Shown here one piece after another: positions 9,413-17,602 of a stretch of DNA of 64,000 bases. Source of the stretch: Methanothermobacter thermautotrophicus. GTDB lineage: Archaea; Methanobacteriota; Methanobacteria; Methanobacteriales; Methanothermobacteraceae. Position numbers and translations under genes: made by a program. Below the pieces are notes generated by a model. It had not been told where the DNA came from. It was given only the letters and a program-made list of their open reading frames with translations, and did not search any database. The DNA is taken from contig NZ_QKOF01000006.1 of NCBI RefSeq assembly GCF_014889545.1, forward strand, positions 124,001 through 188,000, written 5' to 3'. The number at the start of each line of letters is the position of its first letter. Position 1 is the stretch's first letter.

Positions 9413-9495
9413 TTAATTCTGATCCTCAAAGGCGATTAAAACGTGAGTAAGAGCAATGGGTGGGTCATTTTAAGGGTGTGGCGCGGCACTCTGTA

Positions 9496-9505
9496 AATTT
9501 ATATA
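9496..9505 (+). promoter_or_regulatory. TATA box candidate for the coiled-coil surface protein gene
   Basis: TTTATATACT at 9496-9505 lies about 60 bp before the ATG at 9562, in an otherwise gene-free gap after pheA. The sequence is a good archaeal TATA match; no BRE is clear. Confidence 0.4.
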
Positions 9506-9561
9506 CTGGTGAGTACAATATAGATCCGTTTATTATCACTGATTTAATTCAGGAGATGGTG

Positions 9562-10158
9562 ATGATTAGCCAGGATAAGAAAATGCTCCTGAGACAGCTC
9601 AAGAAACTTGAAAGGGAACGTGAAGAGGGAAGCATTTCAGAGAAGAAGTACCGATCACTCAGGGAACAGTACACACGTGAACTTGAAACCCTGGAGGCAG
9701 TGGAGAACATAAGAAGGCTTCAGGGACAGGAGACTCCTGAAAAGCCCCTTGACCACTGGGTGGAGGAGTCAAGAATAAAGAAGGACAGGAAAGAGAAAGA
9801 GGAGCTCATTGAAAAATATGTCAGGACAGATGAGACCAGAAGGAGTAAGAGGCCGAACCTGTCCCTGATAGGGGCCATAGTCCTTGTGGTGGCATTCCTC
9901 TTCGGCACCGGTTTCGGCCTTTACTTCATGAATATCCAGCCCGAAACTCCGGCCACGGGGACAGTCACGGTGAATGAGAGCGCATTCCCATCCTTCAACA
10001 ACACAGTGAAAAATGTAACTGTAACCTCCAATAAGACATTTAATAAGGCAAACACAACACCACAGGAACCATCCACACCATCCACACCATCAACGCCACA
10101 GGATAACCAGGGGACAGGTGGCACAGGCGGCAACCAGAACCCGCCATCATCACCCTAG
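9562..10158 (+). CDS. Single-pass membrane protein, cytoplasmic coiled coil and Ser/Thr/Asn-rich outer tail
   Basis: 198 residues. The ATG at 9562 follows AGGAG with 6-base spacing; upstream in-frame codons from 9460 are not needed. Residues about 1-55 are a charged coiled coil (LLRQLKKLEREREEGSISEKKYRSL pattern). A transmembrane helix spans about 98-119 (LIGAIVLVVAFLFGTGFGLYF). The rest is an extracellular low-complexity tail with several N-x-T/S sequons and repeated S-T-P units, likely glycosylated. The short coiled coil resembles the SHOCT-like modules of archaeal membrane proteins. Function unknown; probably co-transcribed with the next gene. Confidence 0.7.
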   Translation: MISQDKKMLLRQLKKLEREREEGSISEKKYRSLREQYTRELETLEAVENIRRLQGQETPEKPLDHWVEESRIKKDRKEKEELIEKYVRTDETRRSKRPNLSLIGAIVLVVAFLFGTGFGLYFMNIQPETPATGTVTVNESAFPSFNNTVKNVTVTSNKTFNKANTTPQEPSTPSTPSTPQDNQGTGGTGGNQNPPSSP

Positions 10159-10170
10159 TGAGGTTATGAT

Positions 10171-10698
10171 ATGAAGAGGTACATCTTAATCCTTTTCATG
10201 GTCATGGTCGTTGCTGTATCCGGCTGCACATCAGAGGATTCAGGAACTGAAAACCAGACAAAAACATTCACAGCAAATAATATTTCATTTGAATATCCAT
10301 CAGACTGGGTAACAGCGAATTCGCTGGCCAACGACACAGTTGCAGCGGTTGGAGACCCATCATCCGTTGATTCCTCAGGTCTTGCCCAGGTCTCTGTGGT
10401 TATCCAATCAAAGGACCTCAAGGGGAACCTTTACGACATGTACAGGGCGAATTATGAAGCCCTTTTCACAAATTCAAGTTACAGGAGGGTCTCGGAGACC
10501 AACACAACCATCGGAGGTTATCAGGCCATCGAAAACATCTACACAGTCACATCCAGCGGAACACAGAAAAAGCAGAGGGCAATATGGATAGAGAACAATG
10601 GAAGGGTCTATGTGATACTTTGCACAGCTCCGGCAGATAAATTCGATGCCGAGAGCCGGAACTTCGACCTCATTGTCAGGACCCTGAGGTTCCTCTGA
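10171..10698 (+). CDS. PsbP-like lipoprotein
   Basis: A 175-residue protein with a lipoprotein signal: a hydrophobic segment (residues 3-17) and lipobox VSGC with Cys19. The mature part (FTANNISFEYPSDWVTA ... VRTLRFL) has the beta-sheet pattern of PsbP/DUF1795-type proteins, which in archaea are membrane-anchored surface proteins of unknown role. Several N-x-T/S sequons are present. It begins 12 bp after the coiled-coil membrane protein with a GAGGTTATGAT ribosome site, so both surface proteins probably form one operon. Confidence 0.7.
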   Translation: MKRYILILFMVMVVAVSGCTSEDSGTENQTKTFTANNISFEYPSDWVTANSLANDTVAAVGDPSSVDSSGLAQVSVVIQSKDLKGNLYDMYRANYEALFTNSSYRRVSETNTTIGGYQAIENIYTVTSSGTQKKQRAIWIENNGRVYVILCTAPADKFDAESRNFDLIVRTLRFL

Positions 10699-10744
10699 TT
10701 TTCACACCAGCCCCCGAATCCCTTCTTATTTTTTTGCCATCCAA

Positions 10745-10865
10745 AACTATAAATTTATATTTATCAAAGTACTATTAAACTATAAGGGTCGCTGCAGTGA
10801 TAAATGGATGGGCTCTTTTTATTTTATCTCCAGGGGTTTAAGGGCTGCTAATGGCTTTTTAAACC
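10745..10865 (+). promoter_or_regulatory. TATA box and hairpin in the long leader of the KH-protein gene
   Basis: An AT-rich TATA candidate (AACTATAAATTTATAT, about 10745-10760) lies some 170 bp before the ATG at 10933. Between them 7-bp arms GGTTTAA (10835-10841) and TTAAACC (10859-10865) can form a hairpin. The implied 5' leader of roughly 150 bases is long for this genome. Confidence 0.35.
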
Positions 10866-10932
10866 AGGATTATACAGTGTGACCTTGTTCACGATAATCA
10901 CGGTAACCACTAAAGAAAAGGAGGAAGAAGCA

Positions 10933-11430
10933 ATGGTATTGCCAATATGCGATGTCTGTCTTAAAAGCGGAATTTTATGTCAGGGCTGTGAAAATAAACT
11001 TAAAACAGGGGAGGTAACTCAAACTGAACTGGAGATTGCAAAGGTTCTATACAGGATTGGAGAAGGAAAACTGGGATTTAAAAGGGCCATAGACCTTGAC
11101 GGGATAGTCATAATAATCACAGAGGCTGATGAGGTCGGTAAACTCATAGGAAAGGGCGGTAAAATTGTAAAGGCAATATCAAGAGCCATAGGAAAGAAGG
11201 TCCGCGTCGTCGGAGAAAACTCAGACCTCAAATCAGTTGCAGAGGACGTTCTAGCACCTGCAAGGATATCAGGGATCAACATTGTATTCGGGAGGGATGG
11301 TGAAGAACGCTTCAAGATAAGGGTCATGAGGGAGGATGCCAGGAGGGTGCCTGGCAAACTGGAAACCCTCAATAATATAATAGAAATGCTGACCGGTGAG
11401 AGGACGGTTGTAGTTATAGATGATACTTGA
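10933..11430 (+). CDS. KH-domain RNA-binding protein, NusA-like, with N-terminal zinc motif
   Basis: 165 residues. The ATG at 10933 follows AGGAGG at 10919-10924; the upstream in-frame part is not coding-like. The N-terminus has four Cys (CDVC, CQGC), a probable zinc knuckle. This is followed by a KH domain with the GKLIGKGGKIVKAI loop at about residues 75-90 and a second KH-like half. This architecture is annotated in archaea as a transcription elongation factor NusA-like protein; direct function is not established. coaBC follows with an 11-bp gap. Confidence 0.75.
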   Translation: MVLPICDVCLKSGILCQGCENKLKTGEVTQTELEIAKVLYRIGEGKLGFKRAIDLDGIVIIITEADEVGKLIGKGGKIVKAISRAIGKKVRVVGENSDLKSVAEDVLAPARISGINIVFGRDGEERFKIRVMREDARRVPGKLETLNNIIEMLTGERTVVVIDDT

Positions 11431-11440
11431 TGGGGATTCC

Positions 11441-12601
11441 ATGCAAATCATACTGTGTGTCACAGGGAGTGTTGCAGCAATCGAAGCGGTGAAGCTTGCA
11501 AGGGAGCTCCGGAGACATGGAGCTGATGTTAAGTGCTTCATGAGTGAAGATGCCTGCAGGATAATACACCCCTATGCAATGGAATTTGCAACAGGAAGCA
11601 AACCGGTACTCGAACTCACAGGGGAGATTGAGCACGTTAAATATGCAGGCGCCGACCTGATCCTCGTGGCGCCGGCAACAGCCAACATCATAGGTAAGAT
11701 GACATACAGGCTGGTTGATAACCCTATATCTTCCCTTCTCCTCACAGCATCAGGCATGGGGACCCCAATTGTCATGGTGCCATCGATGCATGAGGCCATG
11801 TATGCAGCCGCATCAGAGAACATCAGGAAGCTGAAGGAGGAGGGTGTTATCTTCATCGAGCCGCGCATGGATGAGGGAAAGGCCAAGTTCCCGGACATTG
11901 ACACCATAGTACTTGAGGTAATGAGACAGACCTCAAGACAGAGACTGAGGGGTAAAAGGGTCCTTGTGAGTCTAGGGGGGACCTATGAACCCATAGACCC
12001 TGTCAGGGGGATTACAAACAGGAGTTCCGGTAAGATGGGCCTCGCAATAGCAAGGAGGGCCTACATCGAGGGCGCCGATGTCACTGTGGTGGCAGGCACT
12101 GTATCTGTGGATGTACCTCCACAGTTAAGATCCTTCAGGGCAGAGACGGCAGAAGAGATGGCTGAAAGGGTCAGGGAACTCGTCGCTGACCATGACGTAT
12201 TCATATCTGCAGCTGCAGTGGCAGACTTCAAGCCGGTCTACAGTGAGAGGAAAATATCCTCCTCAGAGGAGTTTTCAGTTGAACTCAGGCCCAACCCCAA
12301 GGTAATAGGGATCGCAAGGGATATTAACCCTGAAGCCTTCATCGTTGGATTCAAGGCAGAGTATGATGTGGATGATGATGCACTGGTGGAATCTGCAAGG
12401 AAACAGATCAGGGAATCCGGTGTTGACATGGTTGTTGCCAACGACGTCTCTGTTGAGGGTTTTGGCTCAGACAGGAACAGGGCAATCATTGTTTCAGACA
12501 TGGTCACCGAGCTTCCTGTTATGAAAAAGGATGAACTTGCCTCCATCATAATTGATGAAGTGATAAGGAAGGTTGGAGACAACCTTGACCAGTTATTATA
12601 G
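11441..12601 (+). CDS. coaBC: Bifunctional phosphopantothenoylcysteine decarboxylase/synthetase
   Basis: 386 residues. The N-terminal CoaC flavoprotein half (about 1-180: CVTGSVAA, the MVPSMHEAMY segment) decarboxylates 4'-phosphopantothenoylcysteine. The C-terminal CoaB half (about 185-386: VSLGGTYEPIDPVRGITNRSSGKMG, AAAVADFKP, NPKVI) ligates cysteine to phosphopantothenate. Together they supply coenzyme A. The start at ATG 11441 has a GGGGATTCC spacing like other genes here; an in-frame ATG at 11420 overlaps the KH gene. Length and domain order are those of the family. Confidence 0.9.
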   Translation: MQIILCVTGSVAAIEAVKLARELRRHGADVKCFMSEDACRIIHPYAMEFATGSKPVLELTGEIEHVKYAGADLILVAPATANIIGKMTYRLVDNPISSLLLTASGMGTPIVMVPSMHEAMYAAASENIRKLKEEGVIFIEPRMDEGKAKFPDIDTIVLEVMRQTSRQRLRGKRVLVSLGGTYEPIDPVRGITNRSSGKMGLAIARRAYIEGADVTVVAGTVSVDVPPQLRSFRAETAEEMAERVRELVADHDVFISAAAVADFKPVYSERKISSSEEFSVELRPNPKVIGIARDINPEAFIVGFKAEYDVDDDALVESARKQIRESGVDMVVANDVSVEGFGSDRNRAIIVSDMVTELPVMKKDELASIIIDEVIRKVGDNLDQLL

Positions 12602-12926
12602 CTTGAAAAAAACCTTTCCTGACTCTTTAGAAATATTAACTGCACTTCAAGTTTTTATTCATTTTAAGCTTAGCTGATTTGATTGCAGATACTTTAGCAT
12701 TATCAATTAAAGGAGTTTAATACTTTAAAATCGTTTATGAATGGATTAAGGCATATAATCCTTGAATAATGCCTTATTAGCCCGTTCAAAAGTAAAATTC
12801 AACTCCAGGTTATTGTGAACAATAACCCGGAGGTGAAATTATGGCCTGCAGTTGGGATTGAAATTATGTAATTAATCCAATATATACCTTTTTTACTAAA
12901 AATGTATCAAAAAATCATATGCTCTC
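12602..12926. other. 325-bp gene-free gap between convergent coaBC and flpA
   Basis: The gap is AT-rich and contains no gene of normal size. It holds a strong inverted repeat at 12803-12832, a six-codon reading frame behind a good ribosome site at 12841, and T-runs on the minus strand (12882-12920) that can end flpA transcription. I see no tRNA-like fold. Confidence 0.6.
12803..12832 (+). repeat. Inverted repeat able to form a 13-bp hairpin
   Basis: CTCC (12803-12806) pairs with GGAG (12829-12832), and GGTTATTGT (12808-12816) pairs with ACAATAACC (12819-12827), with one A-C mismatch and a minimal loop. The right arm includes the GGAG of a ribosome site GGAGGTG followed at 12841 by ATG and a six-codon frame (MACSWD, stop at 12859-12861). 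Confidence 0.6.
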
Positions 12927-13592
12927 TTAAACATCCCTTTTGACCAGAACCGCCATGTGGTCCTTTTCGTAGGGATTGAGACCCACCTGATCAATTATCC
13001 TGAAACCAGAAGACTCAAGCTTCCCCACTTCCTCCCGGAAGATCTTCCTGGGACTCCTTGTAACATCTATGCTCCGGGCCTTTATCATTATTAGTCCATA
13101 ACCATCCCTCTTCAGGAAGCAGTCCATGTTCTCAGTGAATAAACGGGTCTGGTCGGGCTGTGCAACATCACAGTACACAAGATCAGCAGCCTCAACCATC
13201 CTCAGATAACTTAGGGGCCTTGAGGCGTCCTCGAGGATTGGGACCATGTTTTTCCTGGATTCACATACACCCAGGAGTTCCCTCATCATCCTGGGTGAGA
13301 ATTCGATGCAGTAGACCCTGCCATCCGTGACGATATCAGATATATGTGAGGCGGTTGTCCCGGCTGATGCACCCAGATAGAGAACCCTGGAGTATGAGCT
13401 CAGACTAAAACTCCTTAGACCGTTAAGTATGGCTGCAGCAAGCTTTGACCTCCGGGGGTCCCATACACGGTGCTCCCTGCCACCCCACTCAAGAACCCTC
13501 TCACCATAGACCTTCACACCCGGGTTGAGGTTAATGGTGAGGAGGGAGTTCTTCATGATAAAGACGCCATCAATACCCTTAACATTCTTCAC
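12927..13592 (-). CDS. flpA: Fibrillarin-like rRNA/tRNA 2'-O-methyltransferase
   Basis: 221 residues, catalytic subunit of the archaeal box C/D ribonucleoprotein. It transfers methyl from SAM to the 2'-hydroxyl of guide-selected rRNA and tRNA positions. Seen: NPGVKVYGE and [15 protein letters not shown] near the N-terminus, the SAM loop [21 protein letters not shown], the D-V-A-Q-P segment and a C-terminal EKDHMAVL. The GTG at 13592 is chosen because AGGTG precedes it at normal spacing and the protein then starts like its relatives; an upstream extension to 13703 would overlap nop5. It follows nop5 by 19 bp. Confidence 0.93.
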   Translation of the reverse strand: MKNVKGIDGVFIMKNSLLTINLNPGVKVYGERVLEWGGREHRVWDPRRSKLAAAILNGLRSFSLSSYSRVLYLGASAGTTASHISDIVTDGRVYCIEFSPRMMRELLGVCESRKNMVPILEDASRPLSYLRMVEAADLVYCDVAQPDQTRLFTENMDCFLKRDGYGLIMIKARSIDVTRSPRKIFREEVGKLESSGFRIIDQVGLNPYEKDHMAVLVKRDV

Positions 13593-13611
13593 AGCATACA
13601 CCTGCCAGCTA

Positions 13612-14724
13612 TCATTTCCTCTTCCTTCTGAAACCCTTCTTCCCTGCCGGAGGCTTCGGGTTATTATTTTTAATGGCCTCAAACCTCTCATTGAATGATT
13701 CAACTATCCCTGGATCGAATTCTCTGCTAAAAACGTCCTTTCTTACTGCAATGGCTATCTTACCAGCCAGGAGCCTTGCAACCTTTCCCCTGATCCACCA
13801 GGGGGATGACCTTATGGCTGGGTGCTGGAATATGACCCCATGCTTCGGTGGCCTTGCCCCTGATTTGAGGTGTCTGAAAAGGGCCTTCTCAGCTCCAAGG
13901 ACCTGTATTGTGGAGGATGGTAGCATGGCAAGTTCCCTCAAACCCCCGGCATGGGCTATGAGCCTCGCACCAACATTTGACCCTGCGAGGGCCCTAAGGT
14001 TGGGGGCAAGCTTCTCCATCTTTATGTCAATGTACCTCTCTGTCTCCGCCCTCAGCCTCTGAAGACCCCTTATGCTCTCTGCAAGGCCCTGGAGGACGTG
14101 TAGGTCCTCCCCGGTCATATCTGAGCCAAGGCTCTCATCAACATCCATCCTGAAATTCTTCAGTATCTGATCCCGGTCACCATACTCCGCAATGAGCTCA
14201 ACGTACTGTTCATGACTCCTGATACCATCGAGTTCAGGGAAGTGGAGGGAGTACCATTCCCTCAGCCTCTCTATGAGCTTCCCGGTCTCCTCATCAAGTT
14301 CATCGAGGGCATTTATGGCCTGTATTATGGACCTGTCTGTCTCCCGGAGGGACTCCCTCAACCTTTCACGCGCAACCGAGATGAGGGCGTCATGTATGAA
14401 GTCCCCCGCGGGCATGTCCAGTATTTCTGCCAGGATATCCTCAAGGTTCTCCCGGAGGTGGATGCCTGCCCTGCTTGGGACCTCGAACCGGAGGTTACTG
14501 AACCCTGCATACTCCCTGGATGGTGAGGCCTCAACCACAACCTCATCGTATTCCGGGGTGAGCCTCTCGAGCATCCGCATCTCCTCTGGCGAAACACCAC
14601 CCCTCCCTGACTCAGCAAGCCTTCCGGGGATCTCATCAACCGGGAAAGGTTCATAATCTATGAGCTCCAGATCTTCACTGAAGGCAAGAGGACCTGCAAT
14701 GCAACCTGTAAGATAACACTTCAT
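13612..14724 (-). CDS. nop5: C/D box RNP core protein Nop5
   Basis: 370 residues. Nop5 bridges fibrillarin and L7Ae in the C/D methylation RNP. The N-terminal domain (about 1-115) binds fibrillarin, a coiled coil (about 120-235) dimerises, and the Nop domain (about 240-345) contains the signature [20 protein letters not shown]. The tail is lysine/arginine-rich (KKGFRRKRK), as in other Nop5 proteins. It forms an operon with flpA. The promoter faces away from pyrD across a 54-bp gap. Confidence 0.95.
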   Translation of the reverse strand: MKCYLTGCIAGPLAFSEDLELIDYEPFPVDEIPGRLAESGRGGVSPEEMRMLERLTPEYDEVVVEASPSREYAGFSNLRFEVPSRAGIHLRENLEDILAEILDMPAGDFIHDALISVARERLRESLRETDRSIIQAINALDELDEETGKLIERLREWYSLHFPELDGIRSHEQYVELIAEYGDRDQILKNFRMDVDESLGSDMTGEDLHVLQGLAESIRGLQRLRAETERYIDIKMEKLAPNLRALAGSNVGARLIAHAGGLRELAMLPSSTIQVLGAEKALFRHLKSGARPPKHGVIFQHPAIRSSPWWIRGKVARLLAGKIAIAVRKDVFSREFDPGIVESFNERFEAIKNNNPKPPAGKKGFRRKRK

Positions 14725-14743
14725 AGGGGTACATCTATAGGTG

Positions 14744-14759
14744 ACGGATATAAATATAT
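14744..14759. promoter_or_regulatory. Shared TATA element between divergent nop5 and pyrD
   Basis: The near-symmetrical ACGGATATAAATATAT lies 20-35 bp from both start codons (nop5 at 14724, pyrD at 14779) in a gap of only 54 bp. Either strand reads as a TATA box, so one element may serve both directions; the nop5 transcript would then be practically leaderless. Confidence 0.5.
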
Positions 14760-14778
14760 TTAGCAGAAGGTGTTTTTC

Positions 14779-15681
14779 ATGCTTGAGACCAGCATATGTA
14801 ATATTGAACTCCGGAACCCGACCATACTGGCTGCAGGGGTCATGGGTAGCATGGCATCGTCCCTTAACAGGATTTACCGTGGGGGTGCAGGGGCTGTTGT
14901 GACCAAGTCCTTCTCACTCAAGCCCAACCCGGGATACAGAAATCCCACAACCGTGGAGGTCACAGGCGGGGTCATAAACGCAATTGGACTCTCAAACCCA
15001 GGTGTTGAGGCATTCAGGGAGGAGCTGAAGCTGGTGGATGAGGAGGTACCTCTGATAGCATCAGTCTATGGAGCCTCACCCGAGGAATTTGCCTCAGCAG
15101 CGGCTTCAGTGGAGGAATACGCTGACATGATTGAACTGAACGTCTCCTGCCCCCACGCCATGGCAGGGTGTGGTGCAGCAATTGGACAGGACCCTGAACT
15201 GACCTTCAGGGTTGTTTCTGCTGTTAAGGATGCAGTGGACGCCCCGGTATCCACCAAGCTCACACCAAACGTCACAGACATCGTGGAGATAGCACGGAGT
15301 GCCGAGGAGGCCGGTTCAGACGCCCTTACCCTAATAAACTCCCTCGGACCCGGGATGAAGATCGATATAAAGACAGCAAGGCCCATACTCTCCAATGCCT
15401 TCGGAGGCATGTCAGGTCCGGCAATAAAACCCGTCGCGGTCAGATGCGTCTATGACGTTTACCGCAGCGTTGATATCCCCATAATGGGTGTGGGAGGTGT
15501 CAGGGACTTCCAGGATGCAGTCGAGTTCCTCTTTGCAGGTGCAAGGGCCGTTCAGATTGGAACAGCCATAATGTATGATGGCCCCGAGGTTTTCATGAAG
15601 ATATGCAGGGGCCTTGAGGCCTTCATGATGGCCGAAGGATTCTCATCGGTGGATGAGATGGTGGGGCTGGCACATGATTAG
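14779..15681 (+). CDS. pyrD: Dihydroorotate dehydrogenase, catalytic subunit (PyrDB type)
   Basis: 300 residues, a class 1B FMN TIM-barrel enzyme oxidising dihydroorotate to orotate in pyrimidine synthesis. Seen: NPTILAAGVMGS at the N-terminus, NAIGLSNPG, ELNVSCPHAMAGCGAAIGQDP with the catalytic Cys of the 1B class, STKLTPNVTDI, and GVGGVRDFQDAVEFLFAGARAVQIGTA. The ATG at 14779 follows AAGGTG; an in-frame GTG at 14770 overlaps that site. Its partner pyrK starts immediately after, as expected for the heterotetramer. Confidence 0.93.
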   Translation: MLETSICNIELRNPTILAAGVMGSMASSLNRIYRGGAGAVVTKSFSLKPNPGYRNPTTVEVTGGVINAIGLSNPGVEAFREELKLVDEEVPLIASVYGASPEEFASAAASVEEYADMIELNVSCPHAMAGCGAAIGQDPELTFRVVSAVKDAVDAPVSTKLTPNVTDIVEIARSAEEAGSDALTLINSLGPGMKIDIKTARPILSNAFGGMSGPAIKPVAVRCVYDVYRSVDIPIMGVGGVRDFQDAVEFLFAGARAVQIGTAIMYDGPEVFMKICRGLEAFMMAEGFSSVDEMVGLAHD

Positions 15682-15694
15682 GGAGATGGATTCC

Positions 15695-16486
15695 ATGAAT
15701 GTTCCAGAGGTTCTTGAGATTAAGAGGATAGTTGAGGAATCTGAAACCGTGAAGACCTTCATATTCAGCTGGGACTTCAGACGGGAGGTTAGGCCGGGAC
15801 AGTTCGTCATGGTCTGGGATTTCAGGGACGAGAAACCCATGTCTGTCTCCCTCATCGACCATGTGAGGTCGGAGATAGGAATATCCATAAGGAGGGTCGG
15901 TGAATTCACCGGGAGGGTCCATGGACTCAGTGAGGGCGACCTCTTGGGTATCAGGGGACCCTATGGCAGGGGATTTGAACTCATGGGCAGAAACCTGCTC
16001 CTGGTGGGGGGCGGGATAGGGATGGCGCCCCTGGCAGCCCTGGCAGATGAGGCCACCGCAAGGGGTATGCGTGTGGATGCACTTGTGGCTGCAAGGACAG
16101 TAGATGAGCTCCTCTTCCTAGACAGGCTTGAGGCTGCCGGTGTGAATATCAGTACGTGCACGGACGATGGGTCCTGTGGATTTAAGGGTTTCGCCCATGA
16201 GCGCCTCCTCGAACTTGAGTTAGAACATGATATGGCTGCTGTCTGCGGCCCGGAGCCCATGATGTTCCAGGTGATGAGGATACTGGATGAGAACGCTGTC
16301 CCTACCCAGCTCTCCCTTGAGAGATACATGAAGTGTGCGGTGGGTATCTGTGGCCAGTGCTGCCTTGATGATACCGGCTTCAGGGTATGTGCAGAGGGAC
16401 CTGTATTCTGGAGTCAGGAACTATCTAGGATAAGGGAGTTTGGCCGTTACAGGCGGGACCCGGCTGGCAGGAGAGTGCCCTGGTGA
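15695..16486 (+). CDS. pyrK: Dihydroorotate dehydrogenase electron transfer subunit
   Basis: 263 residues. PyrK carries FAD and a [2Fe-2S] cluster and passes electrons from PyrD to NAD. Seen: an FAD-binding beta-barrel (GQFVMVWDF at about 35-43), the G-I-R-G-P-Y-G-R-G-F loop, GGGIGMAPLAALA for nucleotide binding, and C-terminal cysteines CAVGICGQCC...C for the cluster. Start options are ATG 15674, 15686 and 15695; 15695 fits the AGGGAG site and usual N-terminus (MNVPEVLEI), while 15674 would overlap pyrD by 8 bp. Confidence 0.9.
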   Translation: MNVPEVLEIKRIVEESETVKTFIFSWDFRREVRPGQFVMVWDFRDEKPMSVSLIDHVRSEIGISIRRVGEFTGRVHGLSEGDLLGIRGPYGRGFELMGRNLLLVGGGIGMAPLAALADEATARGMRVDALVAARTVDELLFLDRLEAAGVNISTCTDDGSCGFKGFAHERLLELELEHDMAAVCGPEPMMFQVMRILDENAVPTQLSLERYMKCAVGICGQCCLDDTGFRVCAEGPVFWSQELSRIREFGRYRRDPAGRRVPW

Positions 16487-16498
16487 GCTGGTGGTAAC

Positions 16499-17491
16499 AT
16501 GATAGAGAGACTGAGGGGTGCACTGACATCGGCGTCATTCCCTGTGATGGCCCTTTTACTTCTGTCAGCAATTGTGGTATACCCCCTCTGGACCATGCTA
16601 TTCCTTGGAGCCGTATTCGCCTACATTGTAAGGCCCGTAGCCCTGAGGATAAACCGGAGGATACCATACCTCTCGGTATCCATCATCCTTGCAATGATCG
16701 TGGTCATAATGCCCCTCGTTGGAATCCTTGTATTCACAGTTGATTCCATAATAAATTCAGCCCCATCTCTCCTTTCACTCGCAGGGAGCATCCACGTACC
16801 AGGGGCTGGAAATCTACAGCCCTCGGCGGAGAACACACTTGCAAGCCTGAGAACGGTTCTGAGGGACATCCTAAGCGGTTCACTCAACTATGTTGTGGCC
16901 ATCCTCCAGTCTGTACCAATGATATCCCTTCAGCTCTTCGTATTCCTTTCATCAACCTTCTACTTTGCAAGGGATGGTGGGAGACTCCTGGGTTACATCA
17001 GGACCCTGATACCGGAGGAGACAAGGCCCTTCATGGAGCGAATGGCCTCCGAGACCGAGAGGGTTCTCCTCAGCATATTCTATGGCCACTTCCTGACAGC
17101 CCTTGCAATAGGTTTAATGGCTGCAACTGGCTTTTATCTTCTCGGATACCCCTACGCCATACTCCTGGGTATAATGACGGGCCTCTTTCAGCTGATACCT
17201 GTGATAGGGCCATGGGCCGCCTACACACCCCTCTCCATCTATGACTTTGTCACAGGAAACATCCTGAGGGGAATCCTTGTCCTGATATTCGGGCTCTTCC
17301 TCAGCACCATTGACATATACCTGAGGCCCAAGCTATCAGGTAAGTACGCGGATATCCACCCCATGATATTCCTTGTGGGATTTCTGGGTGGACCGGTGGT
17401 CTGGGGGGTCGCTGGCTTCATTGTGGGGCCACTGGTCCTTGGTCTTGCATATGCAGCCCTTGAGGCCTACCGTATGGAGGGTGAGGAATAA
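16499..17491 (+). CDS. AI-2E family (PerM/UPF0118) membrane protein
   Basis: 330 residues with about 7-8 predicted membrane helices: two near the N-terminus, one near 60-80, then a soluble segment of about 90 residues, and four to five C-terminal helices with GYPYAILLGIMTGLFQLIPVIGPWAAYTP, the family's conserved region. Members export small solutes or act as Na+/H+ exchangers; the substrate here cannot be told. It follows pyrK by 12 bp with a GGTGGTAAC site and may be carried in the same transcript. Confidence 0.85.
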   Translation: MIERLRGALTSASFPVMALLLLSAIVVYPLWTMLFLGAVFAYIVRPVALRINRRIPYLSVSIILAMIVVIMPLVGILVFTVDSIINSAPSLLSLAGSIHVPGAGNLQPSAENTLASLRTVLRDILSGSLNYVVAILQSVPMISLQLFVFLSSTFYFARDGGRLLGYIRTLIPEETRPFMERMASETERVLLSIFYGHFLTALAIGLMAATGFYLLGYPYAILLGIMTGLFQLIPVIGPWAAYTPLSIYDFVTGNILRGILVLIFGLFLSTIDIYLRPKLSGKYADIHPMIFLVGFLGGPVVWGVAGFIVGPLVLGLAYAALEAYRMEGEE

Positions 17492-17526
17492 ATGGGGGGA
17501 GTATGTTTAGGAGCACCTGCACACTT

Positions 17527-17556
17527 AACTTCGTTATAGAACAGTAAAGCGAAGTT
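17527..17556. promoter_or_regulatory. Inverted repeat in the polB1 upstream region
   Basis: Perfect 7-bp arms AACTTCG (17527-17533) and CGAAGTT (17550-17556) enclose 16 bp. They lie between the permease stop (17491) and a TATA-like CTTTATTAG (about 17570-17578) that is 25-33 bp before the polB1 ATG. It may be a weak terminator of the upstream gene or a regulator site. Confidence 0.35.
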
Positions 17557-17602
17557 CATCACCGGGAACACTTTATTAGTCTCACATAACAGAATATTTC
17601 AC

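Noticed and set aside
9970-10150. Repeated TCCACACCATCAACG-like units as a possible tandem repeat or CRISPR element
   Set aside because: They encode the S-T-P-rich outer tail of the membrane protein; too short and irregular for CRISPR.
13592-13703. N-terminal extension of flpA to 13703
   Set aside because: It would overlap the 3' end of nop5, has no fibrillarin similarity, and a good ribosome site precedes GTG 13592.
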